Assembly (NCBI GenBank): GCA_023258935.1
Contig: JAHFRG010000043.1
Location: 1 to 13,033, forward strand
Direction of reading: 5' to 3'
Length of the DNA: 13,033 nucleotides
Source: Betaproteobacteria bacterium
Lineage (GTDB): Bacteria; Pseudomonadota; Gammaproteobacteria; Burkholderiales; JAHFRG01
Shown here: positions 1 through 6,962 of the stretch, piece by piece
Layout: the number at the start of each line of letters is the position of its first letter
Numbering within the stretch: the stretch's first letter is position 1
Notes under the pieces: model-generated
The model's input: only the letters and a program-made list of their open reading frames with translations
Told to the model about the DNA's origin: nothing
The model's database searches: none
Position numbers and translations under genes: made by a program

Positions 1-601
1 AAGCCAAAGCCAGGCAGGTGTAGTCGGCGAAATGATTCGGCTGCGCCAGATTGCCATAAACCGCATTGGAAGTTTTAACCGCAATCAGCGGGTCAAAAAA
101 GGTATGAACCTGATAATGCTGAAGCAAGGCCACAATAGCGCTCAATATTCCGCCTGCAACAAGACACCAGGCAAGCGCGGTGCTGATTGCCGCCAATCCG
201 ATTTCCCGCCGCAGAATATTTCCGAGCAATATCAGAAAGACTGCCCATAGCAGATAAACCAATGCCAGCAGCATCTGCTCGGGGTAGACTATTTTGTCTA
301 GTGCAAACTGCAATAATAGCAACGGATACAACGCCAGGGGAACCAGTGCAATCCTGGGCAATTCCAGGTTATTCCAGAAGCGCTGTTGCAATAGCAGCGA
401 GAGCGCGCCCAGTCCCAAAGCAAAAGCCAGCCATTCGGTGTAAAAACTGGGTAGAGGAAATTGGCGGTGGGGCTGCAGGAAAGGCAGCACCCACATCAAC
501 CCTATCAGGGCTAAACTGATATGAGGGAAATCGAGAAATGCAGCGAGGCGTTTTATTGTCAAGAGAAGTCGCTGAGGAAATACTATAAAATAATACAACA
601 T
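1..601 (-). CDS. PglL/Wzy-type O-oligosaccharyltransferase or O-antigen ligase, N-terminal part (runs off left edge)
   Basis: An open minus-strand frame of 200 codons runs from an ATG at 601-599 to the window edge without a stop, so the gene is partial (3' end missing). The translation is strongly hydrophobic, with about five likely membrane segments (roughly residues 27-44, 55-72, 83-100, 109-129, 136-161), as expected of an inner-membrane glycan ligase. Near the edge, residues 179-193 read NAVYGNLAQPNHFAD, matching the conserved periplasmic-loop signature (GNLxQxNHxA) of PglL-type pilin/protein O-oligosaccharyltransferases and related Wzy/WaaL ligases. Members move a lipid-linked glycan to protein or lipid A on the periplasmic side. 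An in-frame TAG lies upstream, 24 bases before the ATG; no good Shine-Dalgarno is seen, and an in-frame TTG lies 6 bases before the ATG. The gene is divergent from gpmA with 29 bp between. The PglL family is likely; the acceptor cannot be told from this fragment. Confidence 0.75.
   Translation of the reverse strand, partial: MLYYFIVFPQRLLLTIKRLAAFLDFPHISLALIGLMWVLPFLQPHRQFPLPSFYTEWLAFALGLGALSLLLQQRFWNNLELPRIALVPLALYPLLLLQFALDKIVYPEQMLLALVYLLWAVFLILLGNILRREIGLAAISTALAWCLVAGGILSAIVALLQHYQVHTFFDPLIAVKTSNAVYGNLAQPNHFADYTCLALA
581..591 (+). promoter_or_regulatory. Candidate -10 region for gpmA
   Basis: The stretch TACTATAAAAT lies 40-50 bases before the gpmA ATG, inside the first codons of the divergent ligase gene. 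TATAAA at 584-589 is a reasonable sigma-70 -10 box. The nearest -35-like hexamer, TTGTCA at 556-561, is 22 bp away (19 bp from TACTAT), which is longer than usual. This is therefore a weak call based on composition and position. Confidence 0.3.
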
Positions 602-630
602 TTTCAATTTCCGCTGAGTCTATTTCTTTC

Positions 631-1380
631 ATGAAGAAACTGGTCCTGTTGCGTCACGGTGAAAGCACCTGGAACAAGGAAAACCGTTTCACCGGCTGGA
701 CTGACGTTGCTTTATCCGAGAAAGGCGTGCAGGAAGCGAAGACGGCTGCGCTGCTGTTAAAACAAAATGGTTTTGTTTTCGATGTCGCCTACACTTCCTT
801 GCTCAAGCGCGCCATCAAGACCTTATGGATCGTGCTGGAGGACATGGAGCTGATGTGGATACCTGTGAATCTTTCCTGGCGACTCAACGAGCGGCACTAC
901 GGCGCGCTGCAGGGATTCAACAAATCCGAGACTGCGGCCAAGTTCGGCGAGCAGCAGGTACTGCTGTGGCGCAGGAGCTACGATGTACGCCCGCCCGCGC
1001 TCGACAAATCGGACAGCCGTTATCCGGGCAATGACCCAAGATATAGAGGCCTGCCGGAAAAAAATCTTCCCTTGACTGAATGCCTGAGGGACACTGTCAC
1101 GAGGTTCCTGCCCTATTGGAACGAGACTATCGCCCCCGCGGTAAAATCAGGCCAAAACGTGATTCTTTCGGCGCATGGCAACTCGCTAAGAGCTCTAATC
1201 AAGCACCTTGATCATATCAGCGACCAGCAGATAGTGGATCTCAATATCCCCACCGGAATTCCGCTGGTGTACGAACTTGACAATAACATGCTGCCGCTTA
1301 AGCACTACTACCTGGGGGACGAGGAAACAGTAAACCAGGCCGTGCAAGCGATCGCCAATCAGGGAAAAGTCAGAGCGTAG
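631..1380 (+). CDS. gpmA: 2,3-bisphosphoglycerate-dependent phosphoglycerate mutase
   Basis: Interconverts 3-phosphoglycerate and 2-phosphoglycerate in glycolysis and gluconeogenesis, in the cytoplasm. The 249-residue length is normal for the bacterial dPGM family. The phosphohistidine motif LRHGEST holds catalytic His9; R60 (LLKRA), the ERHYGALQG segment with general acid E87, and the second catalytic histidine H182 in SAHGNSLRAL are all present, so the enzyme looks intact. The substrate-loop motif RYPGNDPRYRGL is also seen (residues 130-141). The ATG at 631 gives the canonical MKKLVLLRHGE start; no strong Shine-Dalgarno precedes it. It opens a plus-strand cluster, with the EnvC-like gene 18 bp after its stop. 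The function is metabolic and not obviously tied to the envelope genes downstream, though gpmA-envC-ctpA gene order recurs in betaproteobacteria as far as I recall. Confidence 0.97.
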   Translation: MKKLVLLRHGESTWNKENRFTGWTDVALSEKGVQEAKTAALLLKQNGFVFDVAYTSLLKRAIKTLWIVLEDMELMWIPVNLSWRLNERHYGALQGFNKSETAAKFGEQQVLLWRRSYDVRPPALDKSDSRYPGNDPRYRGLPEKNLPLTECLRDTVTRFLPYWNETIAPAVKSGQNVILSAHGNSLRALIKHLDHISDQQIVDLNIPTGIPLVYELDNNMLPLKHYYLGDEETVNQAVQAIANQGKVRA

Positions 1381-1398
1381 TGCCGCTGTAACAATACG

Positions 1399-2652
1399 GT
1401 GCCCACCTTCCCGCAAGCCTTGAGACCCGGCCTCACCGAAAGCACTCATCAATTGAATAAACCCACAGGTTTCCGGATTGAGCTTCGGCGCTTGATTTGC
1501 GCTGGCTTGGCCATTTTCTGCTTCGTTCTCGTCGGGCTGGTTTACGCAGCACCCAAAGATGAGCTGAAGCAGTTGCGCGGCCGCATTGAAGGGCTGCAAA
1601 AAGAACTGGCCGACTCTGAAGAATCGAAATCGGAGGCTGCTGATGCACTCAGAGAATCAGAACGCGCCATCTCTAATGCTAATCGCAAGCTCTACGAACT
1701 TAACCGCCAGCAACGCGAAGTCAACGCCGCGCTGGCAAGCCTGCTATCGCAGAGCGGGCAGACCGTATCCGGCATCCGTACCCAGCAGTCGTTGCTGGAG
1801 AAACTGCTGTATCAGCTGTACCTGGGGCAACAGTTGGACTATCTGGCGCTGCTGCTAAACGGTCAGGACCCCAACCAGGTCGCGCGCCAACTTTATTATT
1901 ACAGCTATATTTCACGGGCACGGGCGGATTTCGTCGCGAAACTTCGCGGAAACCTCAATGAGCTTACCTTCCTTACGGCTCAAACCCGGGATAAAAGCAA
2001 TGAGCTCAAGGAAATCCAGGCCGAGCAGGCGTCGCAGAAGCGGCTTCTGGAAAAAGAAAAGCTCGCGCATCAGCAGGTACTCGCCAGCGTCTCCAAGCAA
2101 ATTGATCAGCAGCGGCGCGAGATTGGAACCCTACAGCGCAATGAGCGCCGTCTTACTCGCCTGGTGGAGAAATTGGCGAAAATCCTCTCAGAGAAAAAAC
2201 CGCCTCCCAAGCTCAGCAACCTCCAGCTTCCCGATTCCTCGCTCGATACCAATCCTTTCCAACAATTGAAAGGTAAGCTAAGTTTGCCGGTAAAAGGGGA
2301 ACTCGCTAATCGTTTCGGCAGTCCACGTACAGACAGCGGCCTAACCTGGAAAGGGCTGTTTATCCTCTCGCCAAGCGGACAGGAAGTTAAAGCTATCTCT
2401 GCCGGGCAGGTGGTGTTTGCCGACTGGCTGCGCGGATTTGGCAACCTGATTATTCTAGATCACGGGGCTGGGTATATGAGCCTGTACGGCAACAACGAAA
2501 CTCTTTATAAGCAAGTCGGGGATTATATCCATGGCGGGGACACCATTGCCGCGGTAGGAAACAGCGGCGGAAATATCGAATCCGGTTTATACTTTGAGAT
2601 GCGGCATCAGGGCAAACCGATTGACCCGCTGACCTGGGCCACATTAAAGTAA
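1399..2652 (+). CDS. envC: EnvC-like murein hydrolase activator (coiled coil plus degenerate LytM/M23 domain)
   Basis: Likely activates N-acetylmuramoyl-L-alanine amidases at the division septum, as E. coli EnvC does for AmiA/AmiB. Layout of the 417 residues: a basic N-terminus with a hydrophobic signal segment (about 31-50, ending VYAAPK), a long charged coiled coil (about 54-262), a proline-rich link (PPPKL), and a C-terminal LytM/M23 domain (about 294-412). The zinc site of active M23 peptidases is lost: the HxxxD position reads TWKGLFI, and the HxH motif reads GLYFEMR. This fits the EnvC/NlpD activators, which do not cut peptidoglycan themselves. The start is uncertain: GTG at 1399 lacks a Shine-Dalgarno and leaves a long n-region of 30 residues; TTG at 1453 is an alternative. 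It sits 18 bp after gpmA and 39 bp before ctpA. Confidence 0.88.
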   Translation: MPTFPQALRPGLTESTHQLNKPTGFRIELRRLICAGLAIFCFVLVGLVYAAPKDELKQLRGRIEGLQKELADSEESKSEAADALRESERAISNANRKLYELNRQQREVNAALASLLSQSGQTVSGIRTQQSLLEKLLYQLYLGQQLDYLALLLNGQDPNQVARQLYYYSYISRARADFVAKLRGNLNELTFLTAQTRDKSNELKEIQAEQASQKRLLEKEKLAHQQVLASVSKQIDQQRREIGTLQRNERRLTRLVEKLAKILSEKKPPPKLSNLQLPDSSLDTNPFQQLKGKLSLPVKGELANRFGSPRTDSGLTWKGLFILSPSGQEVKAISAGQVVFADWLRGFGNLIILDHGAGYMSLYGNNETLYKQVGDYIHGGDTIAAVGNSGGNIESGLYFEMRHQGKPIDPLTWATLK

Positions 2653-2691
2653 CTTACTTAGGCCGCTTCCGGTGATGTAGGAGATTTTTAG

Positions 2692-4089
2692 ATGCGCAAC
2701 AAGTTAGAACAAATTGTGCTGATCGTGCTGGGCGCTTTGCTCGGTGCGGCGCTGAGCTTGAATTTTTCAGCGGTGGCGCAAAAAGAAACCGGCGCGCCTT
2801 TGCCTGTCGAGGAGCTGCGCGCCTTCACTGAAGTATTCGGGCGCATCAAAAACGATTATGTCGAACCGGTAGACGACAAAAAACTCATCACTGAAGCGAT
2901 CAACGGCATGCTTACCGGGCTGGATCCTCATTCAGCCTATCTTGATGCCGAGGCCTTCAAAGAATTACAGGTCGGCACCCAGGGCGAGTTCGGCGGCTTG
3001 GGCATCGAGGTCGGCATGGAAGACGGTTTCGTCAAGGTGGTCTCGCCGATTGAAGATACGCCCGCCTTTAACGCGGGACTCAAAAGCGGCGACCTCATCA
3101 TCAAACTGGACGATACCGCGGTCAAAGGCATGACTCTCAACGAAGCCGTCAAGCGCATGCGCGGCAAGCCCAATACCCAGATCACCCTCACCGTAGTGCG
3201 TAAAGGCGAGCCTAAGCCGCTGGTTTTCAACCTGACCCGCGCGATCATCAAAGTGCAAAGTGTCAAATCCAAGATGGTCGAGCCCGGTTACGGCTATATC
3301 CGAATTACCCAGTTCCAAGAGCACACCGGGGAAACGCTGGCCAAGGCACTTACCGATCTATACAAAACCAGCACGCTGAAAGGCCTGGTTCTGGACTTGC
3401 GCAATGACCCCGGCGGTTTGCTGAATGGCGCGGTAGCGGTATCCTCGGCTTTCCTGCAGCCGAATACACTTGTGGTGTATACCGATGGCCGCACTGAGGA
3501 CTCCAAGATGCGGTTTAGCGCTACTCCGGAAAATTATTTGCATGGCAATTTTAAGGACGATTATCTAAAGAAACTTCCACCCGCGGTGAAGACTGTACCG
3601 ATGGTAGTGCTCGTCAACAACGGCTCGGCTTCAGCCTCGGAAATCGTGGCTGGCGCGCTGCAGGACCACAAGCGCGCCGTCATCATGGGCACGCAAAGTT
3701 TCGGCAAAGGTTCTGTGCAGACCATCCTGCCGCTGGGCAATAACACAGCCATAAAGCTTACTACCGCGCGCTATTACACGCCCAACGGCCGCTCGATCCA
3801 GGCCAAGGGCATCACGCCTGACATAGTGGTGGAAGAAGCTACGGTAAGCGGCATTGAAGACGGTCCGCGGTTGCGGGAAGCGGATTTGGAACGTCATCTC
3901 ACCAATGACAAGCAGCCTGAAGATAAGACTGTGACTACGAAGCCTGCACCATCCAAAGCGGTACCCAAACCCAAAGGCGGAGGAGAAAGTAAAGTCGAGC
4001 TCCCGGAATTCGGCGGAAAAAACGATTATCAGTTGAACCAGGCGATCAACCTGCTCAAGGGGCTGCAAATCCTGCAAGGGCAAAATTAA
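2692..4089 (+). CDS. ctpA: Carboxyl-terminal processing protease, S41 family
   Basis: A periplasmic serine protease that trims or degrades proteins from the C-terminus; relatives control peptidoglycan hydrolases. Residues 7-28 form an uncleaved anchor or signal peptide ending near AVAQ. A PDZ domain spans about 100-172 (GGLGIEVG to the GKPNT loop). The S41 protease core follows, with the LDLRNDPGGLL motif at 234-244, nucleophile S314 in NGSASASEI, and general base K339 in SFGKGS. The Ser and Lys are exactly 25 residues apart, as in the D1-processing protease and Prc. The C-terminal region after about 385 is charged and low-complexity (KPAPSKAVPKPKGG). Length 465 is typical. The ATG is well supported by TAGGAG 8 bases upstream. 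Position after envC suggests envelope-remodelling work, but the substrate is unknown. Confidence 0.95.
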   Translation: MRNKLEQIVLIVLGALLGAALSLNFSAVAQKETGAPLPVEELRAFTEVFGRIKNDYVEPVDDKKLITEAINGMLTGLDPHSAYLDAEAFKELQVGTQGEFGGLGIEVGMEDGFVKVVSPIEDTPAFNAGLKSGDLIIKLDDTAVKGMTLNEAVKRMRGKPNTQITLTVVRKGEPKPLVFNLTRAIIKVQSVKSKMVEPGYGYIRITQFQEHTGETLAKALTDLYKTSTLKGLVLDLRNDPGGLLNGAVAVSSAFLQPNTLVVYTDGRTEDSKMRFSATPENYLHGNFKDDYLKKLPPAVKTVPMVVLVNNGSASASEIVAGALQDHKRAVIMGTQSFGKGSVQTILPLGNNTAIKLTTARYYTPNGRSIQAKGITPDIVVEEATVSGIEDGPRLREADLERHLTNDKQPEDKTVTTKPAPSKAVPKPKGGGESKVELPEFGGKNDYQLNQAINLLKGLQILQGQN

Positions 4090-4116
4090 GCCTATTCAGG
4101 TAGTCAGCGTTTTGCC

Positions 4117-4884
4117 GTGGACGACAATCAGCTAATACGCTACAGCCGGCATATCCTTTTGCCGCAAATTGGCATTGAAGGACAAGAAAAACTTCTCAAT
4201 TCGCATGCGCTGGTTATTGGTGCGGGCGGCTTAGGTTCACCGATTGCGCTTTATCTTGCCGCCAGCGGTTTGGGCAAAATCACCATCTGCGATGGCGAAA
4301 ATGTAGATCTCACCAACTTGCAGCGGCAAATAGTGCATTTCACTCCTGCCGTCGGCACGCCGAAAACACAATCCGCGCGCAACACCATGGCGCTGATTAA
4401 CCCTGAAGTGAAAATAGTCGAAGTACCAAAACGAGTGTCGAGTGAAGATGTATTGGATCTGGTGAAAAATACCGACGTGGTACTCGACGCAAGCGACAAT
4501 TTTGTTACACGCCATGCGGTAAACCGCGCCTGCGTAATGCACCGCAAGCCTCTGGTGTCAGGAGCCGGCGTGCGCTTCGACGGCCAGGTTGCGGTATTCG
4601 ATTTGCGTGAGCCAACGAGTCCCTGCTACAACTGCCTGTTTCCCGAAGACGGCGAATTCGAGGAAACGCGCTGTGCGGTAATGGGCGTATTCGCGCCGTT
4701 AACCGGCATCATCGGAACCATCCAGGCAGCGGAAGCGCTGAAGTTATTGACTGGCGCCGGCGAAACACTCAATGGCCGACTGCTTGTGCTTGATGCGCTT
4801 TCCATGGAATGGAGATCCATCAAGCTTTCCAAAGATCCGAAATGCCTGGTTTGCGGTAAAAGAGCGCAGGCGGTGATCGGTTAA
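4117..4884 (+). CDS. moeB: HesA/MoeB/ThiF-family sulfur-carrier adenylyltransferase
   Basis: Adenylates the C-terminal Gly-Gly of a small sulfur carrier (MoaD or ThiS) for molybdopterin or thiamine synthesis. The 255 residues form a single E1-like domain without a rhodanese extension. Visible features: ATP-binding GAGGLGS (35-41), Arg70 in NLQRQ, the DASDNF motif with Mg-binding D127 (124-129), four zinc cysteines as two CxxC pairs (C170/C173 and C243/C246), and C186 in the ETRCAVMGV crossover loop, matching the ThiF/MoeB cysteine. MoeB and ThiF cannot be separated by sequence alone, so the symbol is provisional. Start: GTG at 4117, giving the usual MDDNQLIRYSRH N-terminus; the Shine-Dalgarno is poor. 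It lies 27 bp after ctpA and converges on slmA, its TAA overlapping the slmA stop. Confidence 0.92.
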   Translation: MDDNQLIRYSRHILLPQIGIEGQEKLLNSHALVIGAGGLGSPIALYLAASGLGKITICDGENVDLTNLQRQIVHFTPAVGTPKTQSARNTMALINPEVKIVEVPKRVSSEDVLDLVKNTDVVLDASDNFVTRHAVNRACVMHRKPLVSGAGVRFDGQVAVFDLREPTSPCYNCLFPEDGEFEETRCAVMGVFAPLTGIIGTIQAAEALKLLTGAGETLNGRLLVLDALSMEWRSIKLSKDPKCLVCGKRAQAVIG

Positions 4885-5459
4885 CTCCCTATCAACTCCC
4901 GCCACTGCTCCGTCCAGTGCTCCATTGGTTCGCGCTTGAAGCCGCTTTTTGCATACTGGTGCCAGCGGCCGGTGACATAGCACATCAAGAGATTAGCCCG
5001 CGCCGCGGCATCCATGTCAGCGGGCAGCTCGTTCTGGCTTGACGCGAAGCGCAACGCCTGTTTGATCGATGCTTCAAGCCGGTCATGCAATTGATTGATG
5101 CGTGTTTGCAGCCGCTCGTTCTCGTTCACCAGAGCATCGCCAATCAGCACCCGCGTCATGCCCGGGTTCTTCTTCGCGAAACCCAGCAGCATGGTGAGCA
5201 TCGCTTCCAGTTGCTTCATCCCGCTTTTCTCGTCAGTGGTGATTTTGTTGACGAGGCCGAAAATGGACTCTTCGATGAATTCAATCAGTCCCTCGAACAT
5301 TTGCGCCTTGCTGGCGAAATGGCGGTACAAAGCGGCTTCTGAAACATCGAGCTTCGCCGCCAGAGCGGCGGTGGTTATTTTTTCAGCGCGCGGGTTTTGC
5401 AGCATCTGCGCCAGCGTTTGCAGGATCTGTAATTTGCGTTCACCGCGCTTTGCCCGCAT
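4881..5459 (-). CDS. slmA: TetR-type nucleoid occlusion factor SlmA
   Basis: Binds specific chromosomal sites and blocks FtsZ ring assembly over unsegregated DNA. The 192-residue protein starts with a basic arm (MRAKRGERK), followed by a TetR helix-turn-helix (about residues 26-52, including AALAAKLDVSEAALYRHFASK), and an all-helical C-terminal domain. The LYRHFASKAQMFEGLIEF segment and the C-terminal region from YVTGRWHQYAKSGF onward match SlmA rather than ligand-responsive TetR repressors. The length is near the usual 195-200 residues. The ATG has a strong GAGGAG Shine-Dalgarno. It follows argB by 29 bp on the same strand with no terminator between, so it is probably co-transcribed. Its stop overlaps the moeB stop tail-to-tail in a shared TTAA. 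Confidence 0.93.
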   Translation of the reverse strand: MRAKRGERKLQILQTLAQMLQNPRAEKITTAALAAKLDVSEAALYRHFASKAQMFEGLIEFIEESIFGLVNKITTDEKSGMKQLEAMLTMLLGFAKKNPGMTRVLIGDALVNENERLQTRINQLHDRLEASIKQALRFASSQNELPADMDAAARANLLMCYVTGRWHQYAKSGFKREPMEHWTEQWRELIGS

Positions 5460-5488
5460 GGTTACTCCTCACATCAACTTTACGACAC

Positions 5489-6382
5489 TCATCGCGCACC
5501 CGCACGAATCAGCGTTCCCACGCCTTCGTCGGTGAGGATTTCCAGCAGCAGCGCATGCTCTACACGGCCGTCTATGATGTGGCAGGTTTTCACGCCGTTG
5601 CGCACTGCCTCCAGCGCGCAGTTCACCTTGGGCAGCATGCCCCCTGAAATTGTGCCATCCTCAATTAGGTTTTTCACCTTGGCCGCGCTGAGGCCGGTCA
5701 GTACGTTGCCTTTCTTGTCGAGCACTCCGGGTGTATTCGTGAGAAGGATCAGCTTCTCCGCTTTCAGCGTTTCGGCGATTTTGCCAGCCACCAAATCGGC
5801 GTTGATATTGTAGGACTCACCGCTCTCGCCCACGCCGATGGGCGCGACCACCGGAATAAAATTCTGGCTGTCGAGCAATGACACAATCTGGGGATCAATG
5901 CCCACCACTTCGCCGACCTGCCCCACATCCAGCCATTCTTCCTGGTTTGTCGTGCTTTTGAGTTTCAATTTGCGTGCGCGGATGAAATCTCCATCCTTTC
6001 CGGTCAAGCCTATTGCCCTGCCGCCGTGCTGATTGATGAGGCTCACGATCTGCTTGTTGACCTGTCCCCCCAACACCATTTCCACCACGTCCATGGTTTC
6101 GCGGTCGGTGACACGCATCCCTTGGACGAATTCGCTTTCCTTTCCGACTCGTTTCAAGAGTTCGTTGATGTGCGGCCCTCCTCCGTGCACCACCACCGGG
6201 TTCATGCCGACGAGCTTCAGCAGCACCACGTCGCGAGCAAAGCCATGCTTGAGGGATTCCTCGATCATGGCGTTGCCGCCATACTTGATGACGATGGTCT
6301 TGCCGTGAAAGCGCTGAATGTACGGCAGTGCTTCGGCGAGGTCGCTGGCTTTCTGCCTTGCGTTGGTCGGATTAAGCGTCAT
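5489..6382 (-). CDS. argB: Acetylglutamate kinase
   Basis: Phosphorylates N-acetyl-L-glutamate, the second step of arginine synthesis, in the cytoplasm. I choose the ATG at 6382 (297 residues), because AGGA lies 5 bases upstream and this gives the normal family length; the frame is open 16 codons further up, but that stretch has no family character. The N-terminal helix (about 10-26), which links dimers and supports arginine feedback inhibition in hexameric enzymes, is present. Further motifs: K33 in IKYGGNAM, glycine loop HGGGPHI (66-72), FVQGMRVTD (85-93), the acetylglutamate-binding YNINAD (191-196), TNTPGVLD (215-222) and K252 in GGMLPKV. All expected residues are intact. The enzyme is likely arginine-sensitive, an inference from the N-terminal helix. 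slmA follows 29 bp downstream. Confidence 0.97.
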   Translation of the reverse strand: MTLNPTNARQKASDLAEALPYIQRFHGKTIVIKYGGNAMIEESLKHGFARDVVLLKLVGMNPVVVHGGGPHINELLKRVGKESEFVQGMRVTDRETMDVVEMVLGGQVNKQIVSLINQHGGRAIGLTGKDGDFIRARKLKLKSTTNQEEWLDVGQVGEVVGIDPQIVSLLDSQNFIPVVAPIGVGESGESYNINADLVAGKIAETLKAEKLILLTNTPGVLDKKGNVLTGLSAAKVKNLIEDGTISGGMLPKVNCALEAVRNGVKTCHIIDGRVEHALLLEILTDEGVGTLIRAGAR

Positions 6383-6410
6383 AGTGTCCTGCCCGGATGC
6401 GAAGTGCGTT

Positions 6411-6416
6411 ATTTTA
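6411..6416 (-). promoter_or_regulatory. Candidate -10 box for argB
   Basis: On the minus strand the sequence GTGTAAAATAACG places TAAAAT 28 bases before the argB ATG. A -35-like TTTGTT lies about 16 bp further upstream, inside the T-tract of the hsp20 terminator. Transcription from here would give a leader of about 20 bases containing the AGGA site. This is a composition-based guess. Confidence 0.35.
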
Positions 6417-6430
6417 CACTTAGCAACCAT

Positions 6431-6463
6431 AAAACAAAAAAGGCGGCGCTAGGCCGCCTTTTG
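6431..6463 (-). terminator. Rho-independent terminator of hsp20
   Basis: Read on the minus strand, a perfect 10-bp stem (AAAAGGCGGC / GCCGCCTTTT) closes a 5-base loop (CTAGC) and is followed by a T-rich run (TTTTTTGTTTT). It begins 17 bases after the hsp20 stop and lies before argB, so it insulates argB from the heat-shock gene. On the plus strand the T-run is shorter (TTTTGTT) and there is no plus-strand gene to end here. Confidence 0.9.
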
Positions 6464-6466
6464 TTA

Positions 6467-6482
6467 TAACACTTCCGTGTTA
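6467..6482 (-). other. Stop-codon hairpin with GNRA-type loop
   Basis: On the minus strand TAACAC-GGAA-GTGTTA forms a perfect 6-bp stem with a GGAA loop. The first three bases are the hsp20 stop codon, and the hairpin directly precedes the intrinsic terminator. It may protect the transcript 3' end or may be chance. Confidence 0.45.
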
Positions 6483-6902
6483 CTGGATGTAAAGCTTTTT
6501 AGCGGAAACCGCGGCTTTCTTCGGTAATACGAGTTGCAGCACGCCGTCAGAATATTTGGCCAGCGCTTCGCTTTCATCCACATCCTGGGCAAGCTGGAAG
6601 CTGCGCGAGAATTTTCCATAATACCGCTCGCTGCGTAGTACTCGCTCGCCATTCTTTTCTTCATGCTCTTTCTTCACTTCGGCGCTGATGGCTATATGAC
6701 TGCCATCTATGGACACGGTGATGTCCTCTTTCTTCACTCCCGGGATCTCGGCCTGCACCTTATATGTTTTATCATCTTCAGTGACATCCACCTTGACTGG
6801 GAATTGTGATGGACCTTCAAAACTCAACGGCCGCACGAAGAAACCTTTTAAAAGATCGCCGAACACATCTTCAAACGGGTCGTAACGTATGATATTTGCC
6901 AT
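6480..6902 (-). CDS. Small heat-shock protein, Hsp20/alpha-crystallin family
   Basis: An ATP-independent holdase that binds unfolding proteins as large oligomers. The 140-residue protein has a short N-terminal arm typical of class A small Hsps (IIRYDPFEDVFGDL, residues 4-17), an alpha-crystallin domain at about 36-128 (FPVKVDVTEDD through the GVLQLVLPKK strand), and a C-terminal tail ending LYIQ, whose L-x-I fits the I/V/L-x-I/V/L oligomerisation motif. The ATG at 6902 is chosen because GGAGG lies 8 bases before it; a TTG 15 bases upstream overlaps that GGAGG and is not a likely start. Regulation is clear: a near-perfect sigma-32 promoter and a structured leader lie upstream (listed separately), and a strong terminator follows. 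It is divergent from the ECF sigma gene. Confidence 0.96.
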   Translation of the reverse strand: MANIIRYDPFEDVFGDLLKGFFVRPLSFEGPSQFPVKVDVTEDDKTYKVQAEIPGVKKEDITVSIDGSHIAISAEVKKEHEEKNGERVLRSERYYGKFSRSFQLAQDVDESEALAKYSDGVLQLVLPKKAAVSAKKLYIQ

Positions 6903-6905
6903 GAT

Positions 6906-6953
6906 ACTTACCTCCAAATTAGGATATTAATCAGCCGGCGCTAATATGCGCCG
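6906..6953 (-). promoter_or_regulatory. Structured hsp20 leader, possible ROSE-like RNA thermometer
   Basis: The leader between the sigma-32 promoter and the hsp20 ATG can form two hairpins. The 5' one is a perfect 6-bp stem, CGGCGC-ATATTA-GCGCCG (6936-6953). The 3' one is imperfect: AUAUCC can pair with GGAGGU across a 6-base UAAUUU loop, with one A-G mismatch and a U-G pair, and weaker pairs continue outward. That would bury the GGAGG ribosome-binding site in a mismatch-rich stem that could melt on heating. Stable upstream hairpins plus a weak site-covering hairpin are the layout of ROSE-type thermometers found before small heat-shock genes. The pairing was worked out by hand; no folding energy was computed. 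Confidence 0.4.
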
Positions 6954-6962
6954 TTTACCTTA

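Noticed and set aside
369..632. Minus-strand 87-codon frame opposite the region before gpmA
   Set aside because: It is a different frame from the membrane-ligase frame covering the same DNA, which has the family signature and membrane segments; this one has no recognisable features.
6383..6430. Longer argB start giving 16 extra residues
   Set aside because: The extra stretch overlaps the likely promoter, lacks a Shine-Dalgarno and has no match to the family N-terminus; ATG 6382 has AGGA 5 bases upstream.
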